Shown: piece after piece, positions 1-9,616 of the stretch
Numbering within the stretch: position 1 is the stretch's first letter
How the letters are laid out: each line of letters starts with the position of its first letter
DNA from: an uncultured Collinsella sp.
GTDB lineage: Bacteria; Actinomycetota; Coriobacteriia; Coriobacteriales; Coriobacteriaceae
Reading direction: 5' to 3'
Assembly: GCA_938036665.1 (NCBI GenBank)
Contig: CALHWR010000059.1
Coordinates: 1-38,872 of the forward strand
Length of the DNA: 38,872 bases
Made by a program: the position numbers and the translations under genes
Notes under the pieces: model-generated
What the model was told of the DNA's origin: nothing
The model's database searches: none
Seen by the model: the letters and a program-made list of their open reading frames with translations, nothing else

Positions 1-31
1 CTTTGCATGTCCGAGGACGTTTTGGAAAGTA
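1..31. repeat. Partial copy of a palindromic repeat arm at the window edge
   Basis: Bases 8-31 closely match 30998-31021, the right arm of the large palindrome at 30897-31047; the core CGAGGACGTTTTGGAAA is identical. Only this arm is visible because the window starts here. It lies about 40 bp past the stop of the glycyl-radical gene, so it may sit at that operon's 3' end. The rest of 32-71 shows nothing I can name. Confidence 0.5.
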
Positions 32-71
32 ACCCAAAGCGGCCCGGCGATCCTGCGGGAGTTAAACCCCT

Positions 72-323
72 TTAGAACTTGTCGTGGAAGGTACGCGAAA
101 TGACCTCGTCCTGCTGCTCCTTGGTGAGCGTGTGGAAGTTCACGGCATAGCCGGAAACGCGGATGGTCAGCTGCGGGTACTTCTCGGGGTGAGCCTGAGC
201 ATCGAGCAACGTCTCACGGTTGAAGACGTTGATGTTCAGGTGATGGCCACCCTTCTCGGCGTAAGCGTCGAGCATGTGGACCAGGTTATCGGCCTGAGTC
301 TCGGAAACTTCAGAAACCTTCAT
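72..323 (-). CDS. grcA: Glycyl-radical subunit of a split pyruvate formate-lyase (GrcA/YfiD-like)
   Basis: An 83-aa protein that is essentially only the C-terminal glycyl-radical domain of pyruvate formate-lyase. The motif RVSGYAV places the radical glycine at Gly58, and the tail [15 protein letters not shown] matches the PFL C-terminus. In E. coli the related GrcA is a spare part that rescues PFL whose backbone was cleaved by oxygen. Here the neighbouring PFL has no radical domain of its own, so I infer this protein is an obligatory subunit. The start is supported by AAGGAG upstream of the ATG at 323. It lies 85 bp downstream of the catalytic-body gene on the same strand, with two hairpins between. 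The activating enzyme is not in the window. Confidence 0.92.
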   Translation of the reverse strand: MKVSEVSETQADNLVHMLDAYAEKGGHHLNINVFNRETLLDAQAHPEKYPQLTIRVSGYAVNFHTLTKEQQDEVISRTFHDKF

Positions 324-346
324 AATGTGTCTCCTTCGATCGATAG

Positions 347-407
347 GCGCCGGCCGAAACCGGCGCGCTAATCAGTAATCGTTATTGTTAGTATAGCACT
401 AACAATA
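347..407 (-). promoter_or_regulatory. Two adjacent hairpins between pflB and grcA
   Basis: Two perfect inverted repeats fill the intergenic gap. An AT-rich 10-bp stem (383-392 with 398-407, loop of 5) begins immediately downstream of the pflB stop codon. A GC-rich 7-bp stem (347-353 with 360-366, loop of 6) follows 16 nt further along the transcript. Neither has a U-run, so they look more like an mRNA processing or stability element than a full terminator. They could set the ratio of the two subunits; this is inference. Confidence 0.55.
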
Positions 408-408
408 G

Positions 409-2460
<2,052 letters not shown>

Positions 2461-2840
2461 TGTGTAACCACGCTCCTAGTTACGTGTAATGCGGCGCTCT
2501 CTCACACCGCTGCTTATTGAATTCTTGAATGTTCGGCTTGCACCACCGGCTTCATTCGCCTTCCGTCGCGCGTTAGCGCAGGGAAAAACGTTTATTCACC
2601 TTGGTCTTGCAACCCTAAACCCAAGATTTCACCCGTTAGTGAAGGATAACATAGCCACCCCCTTCATCAGGGCTGTTATATGTTCCTTTTTTTGTGTCAT
2701 TAGAGCGTTTTCAACAAATCCGCAGGAAACGCGCCCGCCATCAGCTACCGTTCACCGAATTATTTGATATTTCCCCTTGCCTTTATACGTCCTTCACTCT
2801 AGCTGTTATGCCAGCTTTAGCAGGGTAAAGTACCCACCGA
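2461..2840. other. Intergenic region upstream of pflB
   Basis: About 380 bp, more AT-rich than the genes. It must carry the pflB promoter on the minus strand, but I could not identify a convincing -35/-10 pair or an FNR/ArcA-type site. Short open frames here have no ribosome-binding sites or recognisable products. Confidence 0.4.
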
Positions 2841-2943
2841 TAGATTTTTGGGACCTGCCTAAAAATCTACTTTTTCGCCGCGACGGAGGCGGTGGCATGA
2901 AATGCCCACGAAGGTAGATTTCTAGGCATGTCCCAAAAATCTA
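2841..2943. repeat. Large palindromic repeat with self-complementary arms
   Basis: Arms at 2841-2870 and 2914-2943 are inverted copies matching at 28 of 30 positions. Each arm is itself near-palindromic (TAGATTTTT ... AAAAATCTA), so the element can fold as one long hairpin or as two small ones. The 43-bp centre has a further short inverted repeat around GGTGGCATGAAATGCCCAC. It sits just upstream of the marR control region. Confidence 0.75.
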
Positions 2944-2973
2944 CTGTATGAGGCGTGCATACAGGGGTATCAT

Positions 2974-3018
2974 CTTTCACCGAAAATAGTTTCTAGTGTT
3001 AGGGGTTTTCGGTGGAAG
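2974..3018 (+). promoter_or_regulatory. Probable MarR operator overlapping the marR start codon
   Basis: Inverted half-sites CTTTCACCGAAAA (2974-2986) and TTTTCGGTGGAAG (3006-3018) match at 12 of 13 positions, with centres 32 bp apart (about three helical turns). The right half covers the GTG start at 3012. Autoregulation from such palindromes is common in MarR-regulated exporter operons. Binding by this MarR is inferred. Confidence 0.55.
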
Positions 3019-3461
3019 ATACCGATTTCCATGAGCTTGGACGTCAGCTCTTAACTGAGTTTGGCAGCATGCATCAGCGCATTTCGCGCTTTGTGGACAA
3101 AGCCCTCAGTGGTGAGATGGCCGTCATGCGCGCCCTCATGCTCGCCGGCGGTTCGCTCACGCCGAGCGAACTCGCTGATCGCGCCTGGGTTTCGAGCGCC
3201 CGCATCGCCAACATCCTACGCGCCCTCGAAACCAAGGGCTGGGTCGAGCGCGAGCACTCAAAGACCGACCGTCGTCGCGTACACGTCACGGTGACCGACA
3301 AAGGCCGACAAGATCTCGAAATCAAACGTCGGGAATTCGAGAAACGCACCGCGGCCTTCCTCGAGCAGCTCGGCGAAACAGATACCCAAGAGATGGTGCG
3401 CCTCCTAAGGCGTGCCAACGAAATTATCGATCGCAATCAAGAAAGGAGAGATGCCGAGTGA
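3012..3461 (+). CDS. MarR-family transcriptional regulator
   Basis: A 149-aa winged-helix regulator. The central region (about residues 35-100) has the MarR layout: a helix-turn-helix around SELADRAWVSSARIANIL, then the wing KTDRRRVHVTVTDKG. Flanking helices would form the dimer interface. GTG start with AGGGG about 8 nt upstream; the next in-frame ATG (3069) would cut into the first helix. Its stop overlaps the GTG of the ABC gene by 4 bp, so regulator and exporter are translationally coupled. It most likely represses its own exporter operon and is released by an unknown ligand. A palindrome over the start codon supports autoregulation. Confidence 0.88.
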   Translation: MEDTDFHELGRQLLTEFGSMHQRISRFVDKALSGEMAVMRALMLAGGSLTPSELADRAWVSSARIANILRALETKGWVEREHSKTDRRRVHVTVTDKGRQDLEIKRREFEKRTAAFLEQLGETDTQEMVRLLRRANEIIDRNQERRDAE

Positions 3462-5827
3462 GGATTCTCAAGCTCTTTAAAAAGCATATCCTGGCACTGT
3501 TCGCAGCTATCGTACTCATCGTGATCAGCTGCAACGCCGATCTGGCACTGCCTACCTATATGAGCGACATCGTCGACGTGGGTGTGCAGCAAGGCGGCAT
3601 CGCCTCGCCCGTGCCCGACACCATCCGCGCCGAATCACTCGATGACCTTGAGCTCTTTATGAGCACCAAGGACGCCAAAGCTGTGGAGGCCGTGTTTAGC
3701 AAGGCTGACAAAAAAGGCATTCGAACGTACAAGGGCACCGAGGAAGAGCGTGCCGATGGCGGCAAGATTGCCGACATTATGAGCCTGCCCGAGACCGTCG
3801 TCCTTTCTCTCAACCAGGGCATCGACGCCAGCTCCATGGGCGACATGACCGGCGCATCCACCGAGGCAAGCAATGGCGGCGGCGCCCAGGCCATGCCCAC
3901 CCCCGAGCAGATGGCGGCAATGACGCCCGAGCAGCTCGCCGAGATGCAGCAGAAGGCCACAGCGGCGCAAAACATGCAAAAGCAGATTGATGCCGACGGC
4001 GGCAAGATCACCATGAAGAGTCTGCGCCTAGGTGTCGAGGGCGGTCTGGTAGACCAAAGCAAGCTCGTCGAGGGCGCCAATGAAATGGCGGACAAAATGG
4101 GCTCCATGTCGGGCTCCATCGTGATCCAACGCGCCGTGAGCTATGTGCAAGACGAGTACAAGGCGCAGGGTATCGACCCCGCCGACGTGCAGAACGCCTA
4201 CCTGGGCCGCATGGCGACCACGATGTTTGGTCTGTGCCTGATCTCACTGGTCGCCACCATCCTAACCGGCGCCGTGGCCTCGCGCACCGCCTGTTCCATC
4301 GCACGCGACCTGCGCCGCGAGACCTTCAACAAGGTCATGCACTTCTCGCCAGCCGAGGTGGGCAAGTTTAGCCAGGCCTCGCTCATCACTCGCTGCACCA
4401 ACGACATTCAGCAGATTCAGATGGCCGCAACCCTGTTTATCCGCATGTGCCTCATGGCGCCCGTCATGGGCATCGTCGCCGTCATGCGCGTCCTGGCCAA
4501 CCACACCGGCCTGGAGTGGACCATCGCCGTGGCCATCATCGCGGTCTCGGCCGTCGTCGGCGTGCTTATGGGCCTCACCATGCCCAAGTTCAAAAAGATG
4601 CAGAGCTTTGTGGACCGCGTGAACCTTACCGCCCGCGAGCTGCTCGACGGCCTTATGCCTATCCGTTCGTTCAACCGCGAGGAGCATGAGCTTGAGCGCT
4701 TTGACCAGGCTTCGCTCGACCTTATGACCACGCAGCTCTACACCAACCGAGCCATGAGCTTTATGATGCCGCTCATGATGCTCGTTATGAACTGCATCAC
4801 CGTGCTTATCGTCTGGTTTGGCGCGCAGGGCGTGTCTGACGGCGTGATGCAGGTCGGCAACATGATGGCGTTCATCTCCTACACCATGCAGATCGTCATG
4901 GCGTTTATGATCCTCACCATGGTTTCGGTCATCCTGCCCCGCGCCGAGGTCGCAGCCGAGCGCGTGGAAGAGGTCATCACCTGCCCCACCAGCATCAACG
5001 ACCCTGCCTCGCCCAAACTGCCCGCGGCCAGCGCGCCGCGCGGTGAGCTCACCTTCCGCGACGTGAGCTTCCAGTATCCCGATGCCCGCGCCGATGTCAT
5101 CAGCGGCGTGAACTTCACCACGCATGCCGGTCAGATGCTCGGCATCATTGGCTCCACGGGCTCGGGCAAGTCCACGCTCGTGCAGCTGATTCCGCGCCTG
5201 TACGACGTCACGGGCGGCAGCATTTCGCTCGACGGCATCGACGTGCGCGACATGACCCTTTCCGAGCTGCGCCACCGCATTGGTTACATCCCGCAGCAGG
5301 GTCGCCTGTTCTCGGGCACCGTCGCGAGCAACCTCAAGTTTGCCGGCGACATGGTGAGCGATGATGATATGCGCCAGGCGGCACGCATCGCCCAGGCCGA
5401 GGACTTTATCGCCGAGCGCGAGGGCGGCTACGACTCCCCCATCAGCCAGGGCGGCTCCAATGTTTCGGGTGGTCAGCGCCAACGCCTGGCCATTGCCCGC
5501 GCGTTGGCCAAAAAGCCCGAGGTCGTGGTGTTCGATGACTCGTTTAGCGCGCTCGACTACAAGACCGACGCCCGCCTGCGCGAGGAGCTTGCCAAAAACG
5601 TTACCGACGCCGCACTCGTGGTCGTGGCCCAGCGCATCGCGACCATCATGCACGCCGACCAGATTATCGTGCTCGACGACGGCCACGTGGTGGGCACCGG
5701 CACGCACGAGGAGCTGCTGCACGGCTGCCCGGCGTACCTGGAGATTGCACAGTCGCAGCTTTCCGCCGAGGAGCTGGGGCTTACCCAAGAAGAAATTGCA
5801 GCCGTCATGGAAGGAGGCGAGCGCTAA
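3458..5827 (+). CDS. ABC exporter half-transporter with degenerate ATPase site and large extracytoplasmic loop
   Basis: A 789-aa half-transporter (TMD-NBD fusion), well above the usual 570-620 aa. The excess is a roughly 200-residue polar segment (about residues 45-250) between the first and second membrane helices. It contains a Met/Gln-rich stretch and is predicted to be outside the cell. The NBD has Walker A GSTGSGKS near residue 565, signature VSGGQ near 670, and Walker B VVVFDD. The catalytic Glu is replaced by Asp, and the switch His is Gln (AQRIAT instead of AHRLST). This is the degenerate-site partner of a heterodimeric exporter, like TM287 or BmrC. GTG start overlaps marR; its stop overlaps the next gene (TAATG). 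Substrate unknown. Confidence 0.9.
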   Translation: MRILKLFKKHILALFAAIVLIVISCNADLALPTYMSDIVDVGVQQGGIASPVPDTIRAESLDDLELFMSTKDAKAVEAVFSKADKKGIRTYKGTEEERADGGKIADIMSLPETVVLSLNQGIDASSMGDMTGASTEASNGGGAQAMPTPEQMAAMTPEQLAEMQQKATAAQNMQKQIDADGGKITMKSLRLGVEGGLVDQSKLVEGANEMADKMGSMSGSIVIQRAVSYVQDEYKAQGIDPADVQNAYLGRMATTMFGLCLISLVATILTGAVASRTACSIARDLRRETFNKVMHFSPAEVGKFSQASLITRCTNDIQQIQMAATLFIRMCLMAPVMGIVAVMRVLANHTGLEWTIAVAIIAVSAVVGVLMGLTMPKFKKMQSFVDRVNLTARELLDGLMPIRSFNREEHELERFDQASLDLMTTQLYTNRAMSFMMPLMMLVMNCITVLIVWFGAQGVSDGVMQVGNMMAFISYTMQIVMAFMILTMVSVILPRAEVAAERVEEVITCPTSINDPASPKLPAASAPRGELTFRDVSFQYPDARADVISGVNFTTHAGQMLGIIGSTGSGKSTLVQLIPRLYDVTGGSISLDGIDVRDMTLSELRHRIGYIPQQGRLFSGTVASNLKFAGDMVSDDDMRQAARIAQAEDFIAEREGGYDSPISQGGSNVSGGQRQRLAIARALAKKPEVVVFDDSFSALDYKTDARLREELAKNVTDAALVVVAQRIATIMHADQIIVLDDGHVVGTGTHEELLHGCPAYLEIAQSQLSAEELGLTQEEIAAVMEGGER

Positions 5828-7683
5828 TGGCAGACGAGACCAAGACTCAGATTCCCAAGCCCACCCGCCAGCGTGGTCCCATGGGCCGCATGGGTGGCAT
5901 GCGCCGTGGCGAAAAGGCCAAGGACTTTAAGGGCACCATGAGGCAGCTGCTCGGCTATATCGGCCAGCACAAGATTGCCGTGTTTGCCGCCGTCGCCTTT
6001 GCCGTGTGCTCGGTCATCTTTAACATTGTGGGGCCCAAGGTGCTCGGCCAGGTTACGACTAAGCTGTTCGAGGGCCTGGTTGCCAAGGTCAACGGTACCG
6101 GCGACGTTGACTTTGCCTGGATCGCCAAGACGCTCGGCTTTTTGCTCTGCCTGTATCTGGCAAGCTCTGTCTGCGGCCTCATCCAGGGCTGGCTCATGAC
6201 CGGCGTCACGCAAAAGATTTGCTACCGCATGCGCAAGGAGATCGCCGCCAAGATCGCTGTCGTGCCGATGAGCTACTTCAACGGCCACAGCAAGGGCGAC
6301 GTGCTCAGCCGCATCACCAACGATGTCGACACGCTGGGTCAGTCACTCAACCAGAGCGTGACACAACTCATCACATCGGTGACGCAGATTATCGGCGTGC
6401 TCGTCATGATGCTGTCGATCAGTCTGCCGCTCACCGGCGTCACCGTGCTCACGCTGCCGGCTGCCGCGATTATCCTGACCGTGATGATTCACTTCTCGCA
6501 GCCGTACTTCCGCGAGCAACAGCAAGTCCTGGGCGCCGTCAACGGCATTATCGAGGAGGACTTTGCCGGCCAGAACGTTATTCAGGTGTTCGACCGCGCC
6601 GAGGCCTCAATCGAGGAGTTCGACCGTCAAAACGACCGTCTCTTTATTAGTGGCTGGCGCTCGCAGTTCCTATCGGGCCTGATGATGCCGCTTATGAGCT
6701 TGGTGGGCAACATGGGCTACGTGGGCGTTGTCGTGGTGGGCGCACAGCTCGCGCTGACCGGCAATGCCACGCCCGGCGACATCCAGAGCTTTATCCAGTA
6801 CGTGCGCAACTTTACGCAGCCGGTGCAGCAGCTGGGCAACGTGAGCAACACGATGCAGTCGATGGCCGCTGCCACCGAGCGCGTCTTTGAGTTCCTCGCC
6901 GCGCCCGAGGAGGAGCAGAAGGCCGACGCCCAGATTCCCGAGAAGCGCCCCGGCCACGTTGAGTTTGACCATGTCAAGTTTGGCTACACGCCCGACAGGA
7001 CCATCATCCACGACTTTAGCTGCGAGGCGCAGCCCGGTCAGACCATCGCCATCGTCGGCCCCACCGGCGCCGGCAAGACCACGCTCATTAAGCTGCTGCA
7101 GCGTTTCTACGACGTGGACGGCGGTTCGCTGCGCGTCGAGGGCGTCGACGTGCGCGACTGGGACCGCGCGGCACTGCGCGGCGAGTTTGCCATGGTGCTG
7201 CAGGATACCTGGCTGTTTAACGGCACCATCCGCGAGAACATCCGCTACGGACGTCCCGATGCGACTGACGCCGAGGTCGAGGCCGCCGCGCGCGCCGCAC
7301 GCTGCGACCACTTTATCCATACGCTCGCCGGCGGTTACGACTTTATGATCAATGAGGAGGGCACCAACCTCTCACAGGGCCAGCGCCAACTCGTGACCAT
7401 CGCCCGCGCCATTTTGGCCGACCGTCCGGCGCTGATTTTGGACGAGGCGACCTCCAACGTCGATACCCGCACCGAGGAGCTTATTCAGCGCGCCATGGAT
7501 GCGCTGATGCAGGGCCGCACGAGCTTTGTCATCGCGCACCGCCTGTCCACAATCCGCAACGCCGACGTGATCTTAGTAATTCGCGACGGCGACATCGTCG
7601 AGAAGGGCACGCACGACGAGCTGCTCGCCCAAGGCGGCTTCTACGCCGACCTGTATAACTCGCAGTTCGACGAAGCGGCGTAG
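5827..7683 (+). CDS. ABC exporter half-transporter with consensus ATPase site
   Basis: A 618-aa half-transporter with six predicted membrane helices, then an NBD with Walker A GPTGAGKT (about 411-418), signature LSQGQ (about 515) and an intact Walker B with catalytic Glu (LILDEATS), followed by switch His (AHRLST). A basic, Gly/Met-rich N-terminus precedes the first helix. It starts on the A of the preceding stop codon, so the two subunits are coupled and should form a heterodimer. This subunit supplies the hydrolysis-competent Walker B. The MarR-ABC-ABC layout is typical of multidrug or peptide exporters. A strong terminator follows. Confidence 0.92.
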   Translation: MADETKTQIPKPTRQRGPMGRMGGMRRGEKAKDFKGTMRQLLGYIGQHKIAVFAAVAFAVCSVIFNIVGPKVLGQVTTKLFEGLVAKVNGTGDVDFAWIAKTLGFLLCLYLASSVCGLIQGWLMTGVTQKICYRMRKEIAAKIAVVPMSYFNGHSKGDVLSRITNDVDTLGQSLNQSVTQLITSVTQIIGVLVMMLSISLPLTGVTVLTLPAAAIILTVMIHFSQPYFREQQQVLGAVNGIIEEDFAGQNVIQVFDRAEASIEEFDRQNDRLFISGWRSQFLSGLMMPLMSLVGNMGYVGVVVVGAQLALTGNATPGDIQSFIQYVRNFTQPVQQLGNVSNTMQSMAAATERVFEFLAAPEEEQKADAQIPEKRPGHVEFDHVKFGYTPDRTIIHDFSCEAQPGQTIAIVGPTGAGKTTLIKLLQRFYDVDGGSLRVEGVDVRDWDRAALRGEFAMVLQDTWLFNGTIRENIRYGRPDATDAEVEAAARAARCDHFIHTLAGGYDFMINEEGTNLSQGQRQLVTIARAILADRPALILDEATSNVDTRTEELIQRAMDALMQGRTSFVIAHRLSTIRNADVILVIRDGDIVEKGTHDELLAQGGFYADLYNSQFDEAA

Positions 7684-7717
7684 ATTCGACCGCAGGGAAC
7701 GGATGACGCCCGAGAAC

Positions 7718-7743
7718 GGGGGCGCAGGACAACCTGCGCCCCC
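7718..7743 (+). terminator. Rho-independent terminator of the marR-ABC operon
   Basis: Perfect 11-bp GC-rich stem (7718-7728 with 7733-7743) and a 4-nt loop, followed by GCTTTGTGT. It lies 34 bp after the second ABC gene. Confidence 0.8.
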
Positions 7744-7800
7744 GCTTTGTGTCCTTCGAGCCTCGAAACGCCTTCCCTGAGGCCTCATTGACGGCGCCTT

Positions 7801-8048
7801 CCAGACCCCGTGGTCAAAAAAGGGCAAATATGAGTACTGCAACCTTTTTAGTAACAGCCAAAACAGTCCCAAATGCCGTCCTCACGACTTGCACGCGCTC
7901 CTAAATTGATCAAACAGCCCTATAGCAGCCTTATATGCGTTGAGGTTAATGAACATATTTGCTGTTATGTCTATTATCTTATGCCGGCAATATGGCACTA
8001 CGATAGCAACAGTACTCATATTTGCCATTTTTTGCCCACAGGGCCTGG
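7801..8048. mobile_element. MITE-like element with about 39-bp terminal inverted repeats
   Basis: The ends 7801-7839 and 8010-8048 are inverted copies matching at about 35 of 39 positions; the inner 30 bp match at 28 of 30 (core GGCAAATATGAGTACTG). The 170-bp interior is AT-rich, unlike the surrounding DNA, and has no believable gene. No obvious target-site duplication was seen. A long regulatory RNA hairpin is an alternative, but the size and composition fit a miniature inverted-repeat element. Confidence 0.6.
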
Positions 8049-8062
8049 AAAAGGCCAACAGG

Positions 8063-8236
8063 GTAGTCATTGGGGACGTTCTTAAACGACCAGTCAAACA
8101 AGAACGTCCCCAACGACTACTTAAAAACGGGAGATTATCCACTCTCATTCTGCGAGCACTCATTTAAGTCTGTCCCCAATGAGTGCCCGGCAGCAACGGG
8201 ACCGCCGATGTCTTGGCAGAGTCAGCGAAAACCCGC
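8063..8236. repeat. Intergenic repeat module, copy 1, carrying a nested insertion
   Basis: A hairpin with 21-bp arms (8063-8083 and 8100-8120, one mismatch; core TTGGGGACGTTCTT) is followed after a spacer by a conserved 34-bp tail (8203-8236, just past the DAHP synthase stop on the minus strand). The same hairpin and tail occur at 38725-38831. Here about 70 extra bp (8121-8192) separate them, and those contain the motif of a different repeat (GGGAGATTATCCACTCTC at 8129-8146). Confidence 0.75.
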
Positions 8237-8240
8237 GTAA

Positions 8241-9272
8241 CTAAACCCGCTCCGCGATCTCGTGAATGAGGTAGTCGGTCTTTTCCCAGCCCAGGCACGG
8301 ATCGGTGATCGACTTGCCAAAGACACCGCCGTCGACCGGCTGGTTGCCGTCCTCAAGGTAGGACTCGATCATAAAGCCCTTGACCAGCCTTGAAATGGCT
8401 TCGTTGCGGCGGCAGCTGTCGAGCACCTCCTTGCAAATGCGATACTGCTCCAGCGGACGCTTGCCCGAGTTGTCGTGGTTGCAGTCGATGACCGCTGCCG
8501 GATTGGCATAGCCGGCGTGCTCGGTATAGCGCTCGGCCAGGCGCTCGAGGTGCTCGTAGTGGTAGTTGGGGTAGGTGCGCCCATCGAGACCGATGTAGCC
8601 ACGCATAACGGCGTGCGCGAGCGGATTGCCGTCGCACTCGACCTCCCAGTTGCGGAAGATGAAACTCTGATGCGCCTGAGCGGCGTAGATGGAGTTGAGC
8701 ATGACGGTGGTGGAGCCGGCAGTGGGGTTCTTCATGCCCACCGGCACCGAAATGCCGCTCGACACCAGACGGTGCTCCTGGTTCTCGACCGAGCGCGCGC
8801 CCACAGCGACGTAGCTCAGCAGATCGACAAGGTACTGATAGTTAGAGGGGTAGAGCATCTCGTCGGCGGTAAAGAAGCCGGTCTCCTCGATGACGCGCAG
8901 GTGCATGTGGCGAATGGCCTTGACGCCCTCGAGCAGGTCATCGGGCGCCTCGGGGTCGGGATTGTGCAGTAGACCCTTGTAGCCGGTACCCTTGGTGCGC
9001 GGCTTGTTGGTGTAGACACGCGGGATGATGATGAGCTTGTCCTTGACCTCCTCGGCGGTTTTGGCCAGGCGGTTCATGTACTCGAGGACCGAATCCTCCC
9101 GATCGGCAGAGCATGGGCCGATGATGAGCACCTTGCGCGCGTCCTCGCCGGTAAAGACCTTGGCGACCTCGGCGTCGAATGCCTGCTTCTTAGCGGTAAG
9201 CTCGGCGGAAAGCGGCATTTCCTCGCGGATCTCCATGGGGATCGGCAGCCTACGTTTGAAATCCATGGCCAT
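8241..9272 (-). CDS. aroG: 3-deoxy-7-phosphoheptulonate synthase (DAHP synthase, class I)
   Basis: A 343-aa enzyme that condenses phosphoenolpyruvate and erythrose 4-phosphate, the first step of the shikimate pathway. Family landmarks in order: IGPCSADRED, PRVYTNKPRT, GYKGLLHNP, GARSVENQEHR, VGMKNPTAGS, DCNHDNSGK (metal region) and GKSITDPCLGWE. Length is close to E. coli AroG (350 aa), and it belongs to the AroFGH type. Which amino acid inhibits it cannot be judged from the sequence. Start: ATG at 9272 with GAGGAGG upstream; a second ATG two codons later is possible. It stands alone, behind its own promoter and between repeat-rich gaps. Confidence 0.95.
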   Translation of the reverse strand: MAMDFKRRLPIPMEIREEMPLSAELTAKKQAFDAEVAKVFTGEDARKVLIIGPCSADREDSVLEYMNRLAKTAEEVKDKLIIIPRVYTNKPRTKGTGYKGLLHNPDPEAPDDLLEGVKAIRHMHLRVIEETGFFTADEMLYPSNYQYLVDLLSYVAVGARSVENQEHRLVSSGISVPVGMKNPTAGSTTVMLNSIYAAQAHQSFIFRNWEVECDGNPLAHAVMRGYIGLDGRTYPNYHYEHLERLAERYTEHAGYANPAAVIDCNHDNSGKRPLEQYRICKEVLDSCRRNEAISRLVKGFMIESYLEDGNQPVDGGVFGKSITDPCLGWEKTDYLIHEIAERV

Positions 9273-9326
9273 AGGGGCCTCCTCAATCTATAGAGAGAGC
9301 AAAAAGCGTATTGTCGAGTGCTCGGC

Positions 9327-9355
9327 ATTATCCGCTGTCGCACGCTAAAGTGCAA
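9327..9355 (-). promoter_or_regulatory. Promoter of the DAHP synthase gene
   Basis: On the minus strand: -35 TTGCAC (9355-9350), 17-bp spacer, -10 GATAAT (9332-9327), about 55 bp upstream of the start codon. Both boxes are close to the sigma-70 consensus. I saw no tryptophan- or tyrosine-rich leader peptide or T-box in the short leader. Confidence 0.6.
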
Positions 9356-9404
9356 GCACAGCCTACTAAAAAGGGAATGAATCGACACAAGGGCCCGCTC
9401 ACCA

Positions 9405-9470
9405 CGAGAGTGGATAATCTCCCGTTTTTGGCCCATGTTCGCGCTCAAAGTGGGAGATTATCCACTCTCG
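9405..9470. repeat. Palindromic repeat GAGAGTGGATAATCTCCC
   Basis: Perfect 19-bp inverted repeat (9405-9423 and 9452-9470) around a 28-bp centre. The right-arm motif also appears as a single half at 8129-8146. It lies in the 344-bp gap between the divergent DAHP synthase and GNAT genes, outside the DAHP synthase promoter. Confidence 0.8.
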
Positions 9471-9616
9471 TCGGGCAAGCGTCCGAAAATCCTCACTCGT
9501 GACCCCTTTTCCTCCGTCCCCGAGGGATCGGGGCTCGCCTGCCGAATGATTGATGCGGCCGCCCTGCGTCCATGTCACACTCAGAGGTGGCCTGACCCAA
9601 CTTGGAAGGAGCCTTC

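Noticed and set aside
4262..5788. Open frame of 508 codons antisense to the first ABC gene
   Set aside because: His/Ala/Gly/Asp-rich shadow of a conserved gene, no recognisable domain or ribosome-binding site.
7873..8167. Short frames in the gap before the DAHP synthase gene
   Set aside because: They lie inside the MITE-like element and hairpin repeat, have no ribosome-binding site and no similarity I can recognise.
9602..9616. TTG start for the GNAT gene
   Set aside because: The TTG is at the edge of the GGAAGGAG ribosome-binding site serving ATG 9617.
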